64,000 nt of DNA from positions 60,913 to 124,912 of the forward strand of contig JAFAFU010000041.1 of assembly GCA_023423335.1 (NCBI GenBank), written 5' to 3'. Below are positions 17,363-24,816 of this stretch, one piece after another; positions within the stretch are counted from its first letter, which is position 1, and the number at the start of each line of letters is the position of its first letter. Made by a program: the position numbers and the translations under genes. The notes beneath the pieces were generated by a model. The model searched no databases and was not told the origin of the DNA. It worked only from the letters and a program-made list of their open reading frames with translations. This stretch comes from Bacillota bacterium (GTDB lineage Bacteria; Bacillota; Clostridia; Lachnospirales; Lachnospiraceae).

Positions 17363-18604
17363 CTAACTCAGCTTCAAGCCTTCCAGATTTCGCACCACAT
17401 TGCCGGTATCCACGGATAGAAGACCAATTCCCATCTCTGCGATCTTCAGCATTACTTCTTCGGCAATCGGAAGCTTAATCCGAAGACTGCCATTATGGAT
17501 TTCTGAGTGTCTGCCTGTATCATTGACATAGATGATCTGCCGGATATTCGCCCGGATCATCGACAGGGAATCCAGCTGGGGCTTTGAAACCTCACCGGTC
17601 ACATAGAACAGATCCGTATACTGGTCATTGGGATGCTCCGCCAGATAGGCTGTCATGACGTCAATCCCTTCGGAATAAGGTCCGGTCAGCAGCAGTCCGT
17701 CAATTGCCTCAAACAGGTCCTTTTCCTTTTCGATGCGTACCCGCCTGCACATACAATTTTTTTGATCGTACCAGCTGAAATAATGAATCTGCCCTTTCAA
17801 CAAAAAGGAATAGGAAAGGGATAGGGCGCATTCCATTAACGCATCCATATAGATCAGGACATCCTCATACCGGGAGACGCTCAAGTTAGCAAAAATCAGC
17901 ATAGAGCAGTTCAAAGGATCACTGAAATCCTTGATCATCAGTTGGTTCTGCTTCACACTAAGCTTCCAGTGTATCCTCGTCGGCCGGTCCCCCTCCCTGT
18001 ATTCCCGGATCATAAAGACCTCGGAAGGGTCATCTCCGCTTTTAACCGGTGAGAAATAATCACTCTCTATCTGCATCCTGGTCCGGTTCGTCAGATCATC
18101 CTCCATGATTTCGTGCAGAACCGGAAGAATTGCCACTTTTAATTCCCCTTTGAGCCGCTTTCGCAAGGAAAACAGTTTCAGGTAATCATAGATCCGAATT
18201 TTCTTCAGCGAGATCTCCAAATTCCCGGCGTGCTCTGACAAAATATTGCAGGTAATCGTTGCCCGGGTCCGTCCATCCGCCGATATCATAAATTCCTTCC
18301 TGTACTTTTTCCCGGAGAAGGAATTGCTGTAGGTGAGGAATAACTGCATATTAGAGATCGGAAAGAAGGTCGGATTATGAATCATGATTGACACCGGAAT
18401 CGTTTCTCCCCTATTTGCTATATGGACGTTGGATACCATTTCGACATTTATCATGCCATAGATAAAGCTGAGTACGGCAAACATGAGAAATGGCAGACCG
18501 ATTACCGTTAAAAACAGGATTCCCATGAAATACTCATTATATAAAATGGAAAGAAGACCGATTGCGGCCAACAACACCAGATATCTTATTTTGTTCTGAA
18601 TCAT
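17363..18604 (-). CDS. DUF58 domain protein of the MoxR operon
   Basis: Protein of 413 residues with two N-terminal membrane helices (about 8-60), a beta-rich extracellular stretch, and the DUF58 signature GDDPSEVFMIREYREGDRPTR followed by IHWKLSVK and LMIKDF near residues 190-225. The rest resembles a degenerate von Willebrand A fold. DUF58 proteins act with MoxR ATPases, often in assembly of surface or metalloprotein complexes. It starts 60 bases after the moxR stop and ends 13 bases before the transglutaminase gene, so all three form an operon. AGGAGCAGGTGAGG precedes the start. Confidence 0.88.
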   Translation of the reverse strand: MIQNKIRYLVLLAAIGLLSILYNEYFMGILFLTVIGLPFLMFAVLSFIYGMINVEMVSNVHIANRGETIPVSIMIHNPTFFPISNMQLFLTYSNSFSGKKYRKEFMISADGRTRATITCNILSEHAGNLEISLKKIRIYDYLKLFSLRKRLKGELKVAILPVLHEIMEDDLTNRTRMQIESDYFSPVKSGDDPSEVFMIREYREGDRPTRIHWKLSVKQNQLMIKDFSDPLNCSMLIFANLSVSRYEDVLIYMDALMECALSLSYSFLLKGQIHYFSWYDQKNCMCRRVRIEKEKDLFEAIDGLLLTGPYSEGIDVMTAYLAEHPNDQYTDLFYVTGEVSKPQLDSLSMIRANIRQIIYVNDTGRHSEIHNGSLRIKLPIAEEVMLKIAEMGIGLLSVDTGNVVRNLEGLKLS

Positions 18605-18664
18605 GCCTCACCTGCTCCTAATGTGCATCCATCTTTCTGTGATCGGCTACAATGATGTTATCTT

Positions 18665-19618
18665 CTATAAATTCCTGGCAATTATTTTAGGAGGACGGAC
18701 AATTCGCAGAATGTCGTCCAGAAGGTTGTCCACAGTAACATTGTTTACCCTGGCTTTTGCCTTCAAAATCATCCGGTGGGCTGCAACATCCTTGAAAATG
18801 TACTGCACGTCCCCGGGTACCACATAATCACGGCCGCTTAAAAATGCCGTCGCCTTCACCATATTCATCAGAGCAAGAGAGCCTCTTGGGCTGACGCCCA
18901 GCTCAATCAGAGGATTTTCCCTGGTCTGCTGTACCAGCAGCGTGATATATTCATAAATGGAGTCATGTACAAAAACCTCTTCCACTAAATTCTGCATCGT
19001 GAGAATCTCGTCCCTGTCCACCACCTGGAGGGTTCGTTCAAGAGGATTATTATTTTGTCTCTCCTTCAGGATACCGATTTCACTCTTCATATCCGGATAG
19101 CCCATCGTTAACCGGACCATGAAGCGGTCCAGCTGGGATTCCGGCAGCATCTGCGTACCAACGGAGCCGATCGGATTCTGGGTAGCCATAACTACAAAGG
19201 GCTTAGGGACCTCTCTTGTCACACTGTCAACCGTCACCTTACCCTCTTCCATTACCTCCAGCAAGGCCGATTGTGTTTTGGAGGAGGTACGGTTTATCTC
19301 GTCCGCCAGGAACAGATTACACATAATGGCTCCCTGTTTGTACTGATAGCTGTCCCCGTCCTTATTCAGCAGGTTGAAGCCTACCACATCAGTCGGCAGA
19401 ACATCCGGTGTAAACTGGAGCCGGTGGTAATCCAGAGCCATCGCTCTGGAGAAGGCCAATGCCAGAGTGGTCTTCCCCACTCCGGGATGGTCCTCTAAAA
19501 GAATATGCCCCTTGGCCAATATGGCGGTAAGCACCTTTCCGATAATAATTCGTTTCCCGATTACCACTTTATTAACTTCATCCATAATCTGAATTGCTTT
19601 TCCCTGATACGGTCCCAT
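18665..19618 (-). CDS. MoxR-family AAA+ ATPase
   Basis: Chaperone-like AAA+ ATPase of 317 residues. Walker A HPGVGKTTLA (about 40-49), Walker B LFLADEINRTSSKTQSALLEVMEE, sensor 1 VMATQNPIG and arginine-finger region ESQLDRFMVRL are intact, and the C-terminal lid domain follows. It is the first gene of the MoxR-DUF58-transglutaminase operon and has a near-perfect sigmaA promoter. An AGGAGT site lies upstream of the start. The role is inferred from family and context: ATP-driven maturation of the transglutaminase or its substrates. Confidence 0.93.
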   Translation of the reverse strand: MGPYQGKAIQIMDEVNKVVIGKRIIIGKVLTAILAKGHILLEDHPGVGKTTLALAFSRAMALDYHRLQFTPDVLPTDVVGFNLLNKDGDSYQYKQGAIMCNLFLADEINRTSSKTQSALLEVMEEGKVTVDSVTREVPKPFVVMATQNPIGSVGTQMLPESQLDRFMVRLTMGYPDMKSEIGILKERQNNNPLERTLQVVDRDEILTMQNLVEEVFVHDSIYEYITLLVQQTRENPLIELGVSPRGSLALMNMVKATAFLSGRDYVVPGDVQYIFKDVAAHRMILKAKARVNNVTVDNLLDDILRIVRPPKIIARNL

Positions 19619-19674
19619 ATGCTTTACTCCTGATTGGTTATTTATATGATTCTTGAGTTTTACTTGTCGCGAAC

Positions 19675-19703
19675 ATTATAACATACCGAAATTTTAGTGT
19701 CAA
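19675..19703 (-). promoter_or_regulatory. sigmaA promoter of the MoxR operon
   Basis: Minus strand TTGACA (19703-19698), a 17-base spacer and TATAAT (19680-19675), both perfect consensus. Transcription would start near 19668, about 50 bases before the moxR start. Confidence 0.85.
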
Positions 19704-19849
19704 AACCATTATACAAATTATGTAACCCTCCGTATTTCTATAGTCTTTCCCTCTCCTATGTTTTATTTGAATCTGTTGGGATTTTCTGATATAATCAATA
19801 ATGCTATGTATCGGTCTTTTTGTATATTCTGTGAACTGACATCAGACTA

Positions 19850-19878
19850 TTGACTTATACCAAGAAAAGTTTAAAATA
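19850..19878 (+). promoter_or_regulatory. probable promoter of the PrsA-like gene
   Basis: TTGACT (19850-19855), 17 bases, AAAATA (19873-19878). The start site near 19885 lies ten bases before the first leader hairpin. The -10 box is weak. Confidence 0.5.
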
Positions 19879-19894
19879 ATCATCAAGAGAATAA

Positions 19895-19993
19895 TGTGAA
19901 TTATAAAAAAACATAATTCACACTTAGAAGTTTGTGCCTGCATCGTCAAAGCGTGTAAAAACGCTTGGCACGAACTGACTCAAAGAGCAGGCA
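19895..19993 (+). ncRNA. structured first half of the PrsA-like gene leader
   Basis: A 10-bp hairpin (TGTGAATTAT / ATAATTCACA, 19895-19922) is followed by TTTGTGCCTGC. Two pairings then compete. GTGCC (19934-19938) can pair with GGCAC (19967-19971), stacked on the hairpin AAGCGT/ACGCTT. Alternatively TGCCTGC (19935-19941) can pair with GCAGGCA (19987-19993). The arrangement of hairpin, spacer and TTTGTGC echoes the conserved element that follows, so this may be a diverged extra copy. Confidence 0.45.
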
Positions 19994-20003
19994 TGTTATG
20001 TTA

Positions 20004-20097
20004 GTGTGAAAATAAAAAACAATTTCCACACGGCAAATTTGTGCTGACGCCGGGATGCGCGGGCATCGGCGACATGGAAAACATTATGGAGGTAGCA
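20004..20097 (+). ncRNA. conserved leader element, copy 2 (upstream of the PrsA-like gene)
   Basis: Hairpin GTGTGAAA...TTTCCACAC (20004-20031), then GGCAAAT, then the core: TTGTGCTGACGCCGGG (20039-20054), CGGGCATCGGC and ACATGG, ending at the ribosome binding site GGAGGT before the TTG start at 20102. Sixteen consecutive core bases are identical to copy 3. In this copy GCCG..ATGC can pair with GCATCGGC. This stretch and the preceding structured half fill the 480-base gap between the moxR and PrsA-like genes. Confidence 0.7.
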
Positions 20098-20101
20098 AAA
20101 A

Positions 20102-21175
20102 TTGAATAATTCCAAGAAAACCATCAGGGGACCGCAAAAAGCTAAAAAAACTGTTATTACCACGAATCGAAGGCTCTGGCTTATTCCTTCGATTATTTTA
20201 GGCGTACTGTTAATTGCAGGATTATTATTTGACCAGTTATACGAAAGAGTGCTCATTACCATTGATGATGAGAAATATCATCAGAGTGACCTGAACTATT
20301 ATTTCTTCGCTATGGAAAGCACCTACAGTACTTATGCGCAGTTATTTGGCTGGGACATGCCCTATGACGAAGAAAACGGATATACCCTTGGGGATGTCGC
20401 AAAACAGGAGGCCTTAAGAACCGCTTTGGAAAAAGAGGTATTGTACCGCGAAGCCATTGAAGCCGGATATTCCCTGACAACAGAGGAAAATGATATGATA
20501 GCGGACGATATTGCCAGCATGCTTTCCGGCATACCCGCCGATACGATAAAAAAGAACGGGTTTACCAATAAGTATCTGACCGATGTCCTGGGCACGATCG
20601 TCCTGGCGGACCGGTACCGGGCAGATATCATCGATACTCTGGATATTGATGATGAAGCAATTGCCGAAGAGATCATATATGATGACTACAGGCAGTATGA
20701 TATTGAATACCTGTTTATCTCTACCGAGACCACGGATGAATCCGGTAATACCGTAGCTATGAATGAAGAGGAAAAGGCAGCCGCCTACGAAAAGCTGGCG
20801 GCAATCTATGACAAGGCCTTAACCACCGAGGATTGGTCTGCGCTTTTGCCCGAGGATGAGGAAGAGTTAGCCTACTCGTCCAGCAACTTCACCAAAATAA
20901 GCGACACTTATTCGGAAGATATGGAGACCATGATGATGACAATGGAGAACGGAGCCGTCAGTGAAATATATGAGGAAGAAGACGGCTACTATATTGTTAA
21001 GATGGTCAATAATAACAGTACGGTAAGCTATGATACTGCTGTGAAGAATGCGGTTACTGCAGAAGAAAACACTGCTTTTAATACTTATTTTGATGAAAAC
21101 ATTCTGAACAAGCATACCATAAAGCTCCATGAACGGGCCATCAGAGCTCTGAAAATGGGTTCCATAACATTATAA
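20102..21175 (+). CDS. membrane-anchored PrsA/SurA-like foldase
   Basis: Protein of 357 residues with a basic N-terminus, one membrane helix (about 25-47, LWLIPSIILGVLLIAGLLF) and an extracellular SurA-N-like helical part followed by a region like the parvulin-type PpiC domain (YDIEYLFISTE..., then EKLAAIYDKALTTEDWSALL, ending in GYYIVKMVNNN). The isomerase domain is poorly conserved, so it may be a pure chaperone. The TTG start at 20102 has GGAGGT eight bases upstream; no better start is visible. It is very acidic in the extracellular part. The long structured leader with the conserved element points to regulation after transcription start. Confidence 0.75.
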   Translation: MNNSKKTIRGPQKAKKTVITTNRRLWLIPSIILGVLLIAGLLFDQLYERVLITIDDEKYHQSDLNYYFFAMESTYSTYAQLFGWDMPYDEENGYTLGDVAKQEALRTALEKEVLYREAIEAGYSLTTEENDMIADDIASMLSGIPADTIKKNGFTNKYLTDVLGTIVLADRYRADIIDTLDIDDEAIAEEIIYDDYRQYDIEYLFISTETTDESGNTVAMNEEEKAAAYEKLAAIYDKALTTEDWSALLPEDEEELAYSSSNFTKISDTYSEDMETMMMTMENGAVSEIYEEEDGYYIVKMVNNNSTVSYDTAVKNAVTAEENTAFNTYFDENILNKHTIKLHERAIRALKMGSITL

Positions 21176-21190
21176 TTAATCTTAAAAAAA

Positions 21191-21220
21191 TTGCATAATA
21201 TTTTCCTTTCCTGCCATACT
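21191..21220 (+). promoter_or_regulatory. possible promoter of the 50-residue gene
   Basis: TTGCAT (21191-21196), 18 bases, CATACT (21215-21220). As at the PrsA-like gene, it would start RNA about ten bases before the leader hairpin. Confidence 0.4.
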
Positions 21221-21243
21221 AAAGGATGACTCTAGGAAAAGAG

Positions 21244-21317
21244 AAGTGAATTGTTTATCATTCACTTTGCGAATATTGTGCTGACGCCGGGGTTCACGGG
21301 CATTGGCAGAATGGAGG
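21244..21317 (+). ncRNA. conserved leader element, copy 3 (upstream of the 50-residue gene)
   Basis: Hairpin AAGTGAAT...ATTCACTT (21244-21267), then TGCGAAT, then the core 21273-21317 containing TTGTGCTGACGCCGGG and TTGGCAGAATGGAGG, ending in the ribosome binding site; the ATG follows at 21322. CTG-AC-GCC can pair with GGC-AG across the core. It is nearly identical to the copy on the opposite strand at 14445-14489. Confidence 0.7.
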
Positions 21318-21321
21318 TATT

Positions 21322-21474
21322 ATGGCTAAAAATCGGAACAACCGTTCCAAGAACAACAGTAAGAATTCTTCAAGAAACAGTTCCGGCAGGAATTCATCCA
21401 AGGACATTATAAAGGACAGCCACGCTCAGGTTCCGGATGATTCACCCAGCCGCAGCGGTCCCGGCGGAGAATAA
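21322..21474 (+). CDS. 50-residue basic, Asn/Ser-rich small protein
   Basis: Small gene with a strong ribosome binding site (GGAGG, five bases before ATG). The product begins MAKNRNNRSKNNSKNSSRNS: the first 30 residues are rich in Asn, Ser, Lys and Arg, and the last 15 are acidic and Pro/Gly-rich, ending in SGPGGE. I do not recognise a family; the composition recalls small spore or nucleic-acid-associated proteins but no signature motif is present. Its own leader carries the conserved RNA element and a strong terminator follows, so it is a monocistronic, regulated gene. Confidence 0.7.
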   Translation: MAKNRNNRSKNNSKNSSRNSSGRNSSKDIIKDSHAQVPDDSPSRSGPGGE

Positions 21475-21504
21475 CATACCTTTTCGATAAGCTAAGTATA
21501 AGAG

Positions 21505-21577
21505 AAAGACCCTGTATCTGATACAAGAAGCGAAGCATCCGCCCTATGTATTTGTTTCAGGGTCTTTTATTATTTCT
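21505..21577 (+). terminator. rho-independent terminator after the 50-residue gene
   Basis: AAAGACCCTG (21505-21514) pairs with CAGGGTCTTT (21558-21567), with a further inner pairing ATACA/TGTAT, and TATTATTT follows. Because the stem is flanked by A and T on both sides, it may also end the convergent gene at 21577. Confidence 0.75.
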
Positions 21578-22260
21578 CATATACATTTGGGGGCAACCGG
21601 GCCTCCTGCCTGATAAGGTATTACGAAGGTCGGAATCCCGCTGGAATATGGGGCAATATCATATTGCTGAAAATAGATTACCACCCCTTCCGGCGTCAGA
21701 TAGAAATTATTTATCTTCAGATTTTCATTTACCAGTTTTGCATAGTCTTCAAAATATATACTGTTCCCAGGCTCATAACCGGCATCAATCTGACTGATGA
21801 TAATACCGGCCAGATAATCCTTAAGTTTGTTTCTCTGGGGATACAGATCGGATAGTTCAATCTTTTTGCTTCTTTTTATGTTCCAGGTATCTGAGGACCG
21901 GATGGTCAGTCCATGGGCTCCTCCCGCATATTCATACTGATCAAAATATATACTGATTGCGCAATTCTGGTTATATGTAACCTCAAAATCCACGTAGGCT
22001 TCCGATTGCCGTACCGGAAAATCATTCGCTATGGAATACTCATAATCCACCATAGCCATCTGGTACAGGTTCATGATATTAGATCTCTCGTACATCAGCG
22101 CCCTTGTGCGGTAAAATGAATTCAGTTTATCAAGAAACACCTGATAGTGGGTGGAAATAAATTGAGGATATTTTATGGTGTATTTCACAATGCTCTGGTC
22201 TTTGTAATACATATTCTGCTGTATCACTTTCTCTCTGACGATAACCGGATATTCTGGCAT
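21577..22260 (-). CDS. DUF4163/DUF3298 (PdaC/RsiV-like) domain protein without signal peptide
   Basis: Protein of 227 residues matching the PdaC/RsiV-type pair of domains: DUF4163 in the first half (KYPQFISTHYQVFLDKLNSFY, YAGGAHGLTIRSSDTWNI) and DUF3298 in the second (FYLTPEGVVIYFQQYDIAPYSSG). The YxQYExxxGAHG pattern is the family hallmark. Family members normally sit outside the membrane, yet this one begins MPEYPVIVREKVIQ with neither signal peptide nor membrane helix, and GGGAG nine bases upstream supports this start. A cytoplasmic location, or loss of an export signal, is possible. Function unknown. Confidence 0.75.
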   Translation of the reverse strand: MPEYPVIVREKVIQQNMYYKDQSIVKYTIKYPQFISTHYQVFLDKLNSFYRTRALMYERSNIMNLYQMAMVDYEYSIANDFPVRQSEAYVDFEVTYNQNCAISIYFDQYEYAGGAHGLTIRSSDTWNIKRSKKIELSDLYPQRNKLKDYLAGIIISQIDAGYEPGNSIYFEDYAKLVNENLKINNFYLTPEGVVIYFQQYDIAPYSSGIPTFVIPYQAGGPVAPKCI

Positions 22261-22409
22261 GCAGCTTCTCTCCCTTTCGACATCCCTTTAGCACATCTTA
22301 TGCGGCTGCATAAAAATTATGTGTGCCTATATGGAACGTATAAGAAGCCTAATGCATCCTTTCTATATGGTTATGCGGCCCCCTGCCAGGCATTGCGCAG
22401 CCATATGGT

Positions 22410-24506
22410 TTAACGGATCGGACAGACCCCCGTAACGCACTCCTGGTCGATGATATCATGCTCCCCGTCATCATCAAAGGCGGCCAGCAGTTCGTAATTA
22501 ATCGGTTTTATCCGTTTCATCCGTTCCTCATAATCCTCCCTGGTGGTACACTCGTAAGGAAGCAGGGGGTAGGTCTCCTCCATCAATGGCAGGAAGGTAA
22601 TTCCGACGATAGCTTCAAAATTATCATAAACCCACCGGGCAACCTCTTCCCACTCCTGTTCCCTGACATGCACCGTAATGGAGGTGTTATGGTCGGACCA
22701 GTTCTCCATGGACATTTTGTACAGCTCCAGCTGCTGGATTGCACTTACCTCATATTTTGTCCTGCCCTCCGGCGCTTTTATCGGAAATTCAATCACCTTA
22801 ATGCTGCTGTCCCCGTCCGTCTGCCCGCTCTCATTATAGATCGGGTAGCAGCCCTGGCTGTCCATCATTTTATATAGCGGGTCCGATGCTGCGATTCGAA
22901 TTCTCCGGATATAGTAATTCGAGTGTGCGAAATGAATTCCTGAGCTTACACAGGGAAGGGTCGAGAGGCTTCCCTCCGGTTTGATTGTCGTCATCAGCTC
23001 CGGTACATCAATCCCCAGTTCCGCGCAGTAACGCTCTCCCTCCTCATGTACCGTGGCACGGAGCCTCTTTAATAAAGCGGCCAGTTCCCGGTCACTCATA
23101 TTAGTTTTATTTACCATGTCCATCATTCCGGTCAGGGATATGCCGATAATCCGGTCCTCCTGCATTACCCTATTCCATTCCGGCAGTTCGACATCCACCA
23201 GGGTCATCCGGATTGCAACCCTGGCAGACAGTTTTAGAATTTCATGGAAGCCTGCTTCATCAAAGGTACCGTTCTCTGCAAAAGCCATCATATTGTTCGT
23301 AGTCAGATTACAGCATTGCTTTGACCGGAGCAGTATCTCCCCGCAGGGATTGCAGCCGCGGAAGGAAGGTTTTCTTCTCATTGCCTCCGAGCCATTGATA
23401 AAGCCCGGTTCCCCATTAATTTTAATGGATTCCAGAATCTCTTTGATTTTTTCCAGGGAGGGGCGGTGCTGATACAGAATGGAATTGTTGCTCATCTTTC
23501 TGTGGGAAATTTCAGGATCTTCAATCCACCGCCCGTCGATAACCCGATAGATGTTTCTCTTTGCATTGATTACCTCTTTATCATCCTCATCACAGATTAC
23601 CATCATGGCGCTCCGTCTTACTCCGCCGGATACCACATTCTCACTGATGATAGTGGCAATATCTAACACATCAATCGTCTGCAGTCCGCAGTAATTCCTC
23701 CTTACAAATACCTTGTTAATCTTCTCGAACATCCTCTGGATGGACTTATGTCCGGAAGCCCTTCCTCCAAATCGTTTCAGCCGCTCTCCTTCCGGGCGGA
23801 CAAAGCTGTAATCAATAATAACCTTCTGAACGTTCTGATACCTCTCCTCTGTCAGCAGCTTAAAATAAATATCCAGGGCGGAGCACCAGCCTTCCTTGCT
23901 GTCACCTACCTGTAAAGCTGCCACTGACTTATCCTCCGGGCCGATGGTACATAATGTATGCTCCATGTCATTCTTCGTAAGTCTGGAACGAACCGTACCG
24001 TCATATCTTCCTTCCAGAAGGACCGGACGTACCAAAGGAAGCTTCTCTACCAGCTCCCGGTCAATACGGATTCCGACTCCGCTGCCAACCATCAGCAGAT
24101 AAAATACATCTACAAGGTCGTTCAGGGTTTCAATATTGGTAAAGGAGCAGTTATAATTGGAAAGGGGATATTGGCGGACGATCTCCGTTCCTCCCATGTA
24201 CAGGGTTCTTCCGGAGGTAAAGGTTCTTAAATGGAACAAATGGTCAAACAAGGCTTCCGCCTCCATTCTCACCTGTCCCTGATCCAAAGGTAGGCCCTTT
24301 TTCTTTTTATACTCCACTCCAAGCCCAAGATTATATTCTGTAGTCCGAAGTACTGTCTCAAACCAGTTCTCCCTTCGCTTCTTATCTTCCAGATATCTGG
24401 AATAGGTTCTTAAATATACAAACTCACCTATATTGCTGAGGGGACTTTTTCTATTATAACTATTATAATATTTAGTTAAAAATTTATCTGACAGGATATG
24501 TTCCAT
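22410..24506 (-). CDS. nrdJ: adenosylcobalamin-dependent (class II) ribonucleoside-triphosphate reductase
   Basis: Monomeric class II ribonucleotide reductase, 698 residues, of the Lactobacillus leichmannii RTPR type: reduces ribonucleotides to deoxyribonucleotides using a B12-derived thiyl radical. The start at 24506 (MEHILSDKFLTKYY) has GGGAG upstream; an in-frame ATG at 24596 does not. Key features: SNYNCSF with the redox-pair Cys, RGCNPCGEILL with the radical and glutamate residues, GISLTGMMDM, and a C-terminal shuttle pair C690/C695 in CVTGVC. The promoter carries two NrdR boxes, so it belongs to the NrdR regulon. Cobalamin uptake or synthesis genes are not in the window. An imperfect hairpin (22365-22406) directly follows the stop. 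Confidence 0.92.
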   Translation of the reverse strand: MEHILSDKFLTKYYNSYNRKSPLSNIGEFVYLRTYSRYLEDKKRRENWFETVLRTTEYNLGLGVEYKKKKGLPLDQGQVRMEAEALFDHLFHLRTFTSGRTLYMGGTEIVRQYPLSNYNCSFTNIETLNDLVDVFYLLMVGSGVGIRIDRELVEKLPLVRPVLLEGRYDGTVRSRLTKNDMEHTLCTIGPEDKSVAALQVGDSKEGWCSALDIYFKLLTEERYQNVQKVIIDYSFVRPEGERLKRFGGRASGHKSIQRMFEKINKVFVRRNYCGLQTIDVLDIATIISENVVSGGVRRSAMMVICDEDDKEVINAKRNIYRVIDGRWIEDPEISHRKMSNNSILYQHRPSLEKIKEILESIKINGEPGFINGSEAMRRKPSFRGCNPCGEILLRSKQCCNLTTNNMMAFAENGTFDEAGFHEILKLSARVAIRMTLVDVELPEWNRVMQEDRIIGISLTGMMDMVNKTNMSDRELAALLKRLRATVHEEGERYCAELGIDVPELMTTIKPEGSLSTLPCVSSGIHFAHSNYYIRRIRIAASDPLYKMMDSQGCYPIYNESGQTDGDSSIKVIEFPIKAPEGRTKYEVSAIQQLELYKMSMENWSDHNTSITVHVREQEWEEVARWVYDNFEAIVGITFLPLMEETYPLLPYECTTREDYEERMKRIKPINYELLAAFDDDGEHDIIDQECVTGVCPIR

Positions 24507-24626
24507 AGTAACTCCCATCTGCCGCCCTGCAGGCAGCGTACAAATATCTTGCGAAAAGCATGTAAGTGCTGTTTTGCTGTGCGGCACCAATAGCACTCAT
24601 GGTTTTCTTCTGTAAGTTCCTTTGAT

Positions 24627-24642
24627 ACACAATATATTGTGT
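24627..24642 (-). promoter_or_regulatory. NrdR box 1 (proximal)
   Basis: ACACAATATATTGTGT is a perfect 16-base palindrome matching the NrdR box pattern. It lies just downstream of the -10 box, over the transcription start of nrdJ. Confidence 0.85.
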
Positions 24643-24646
24643 TAAT

Positions 24647-24675
24647 ATTATACACAGGCACTATATATATGTCAA
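24647..24675 (-). promoter_or_regulatory. consensus sigmaA promoter of nrdJ
   Basis: Minus strand TTGACA (24675-24670), 17-base spacer, TATAAT (24652-24647): a perfect promoter, flanked and overlapped by the two NrdR boxes, so repression by NrdR must keep it in check. Confidence 0.9.
24658..24673 (-). promoter_or_regulatory. NrdR box 2 (distal)
   Basis: GCACTATATATATGTC overlaps the -35 box. It is a weaker match than box 1, and the two box centres are 31 bases apart, three helix turns, the spacing normal for NrdR box pairs. Confidence 0.7.
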
Positions 24676-24705
24676 CCATATATTTCATATCATTTTACTA
24701 TAAAC

Positions 24706-24769
24706 AAACCCGGAAGCACTATGCCTTATGGGGATGTGCCCCATTTAAGGCAATATTGCTTCCGGGTTT
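24706..24769 (-). terminator. terminator of the von Willebrand lipoprotein gene
   Basis: A 13-base stem (AAACCCGGAAGCA with its complement) encloses a nested hairpin GCCTTA..GGGG / CCCC..TAAGGC. TTTGTTTAT follows on the minus strand; the plus side also has a T-rich tail. It separates this gene from the nrdJ promoter. Confidence 0.75.
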
Positions 24770-24816
24770 TATTTTAATTTAAGTCCGGCCTCCGTCAGCT
24801 ATCTCAGATCTGTCAA

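Noticed and set aside
19895..20031. CRISPR-like spaced repeats
   Set aside because: The hairpins differ in sequence and spacing; no repeat-spacer pattern.
20004..20097. c-di-GMP (GEMM) riboswitch as identity of the leader element
   Set aside because: The conserved GEMM segments are absent; only GGCAAA and GGTAGC-like scraps agree.
24506..24600. Leader peptide upstream of nrdJ starting at 24600
   Set aside because: A 38-codon frame exists but its ribosome site is weak and nothing points to attenuation; NrdR boxes explain regulation.
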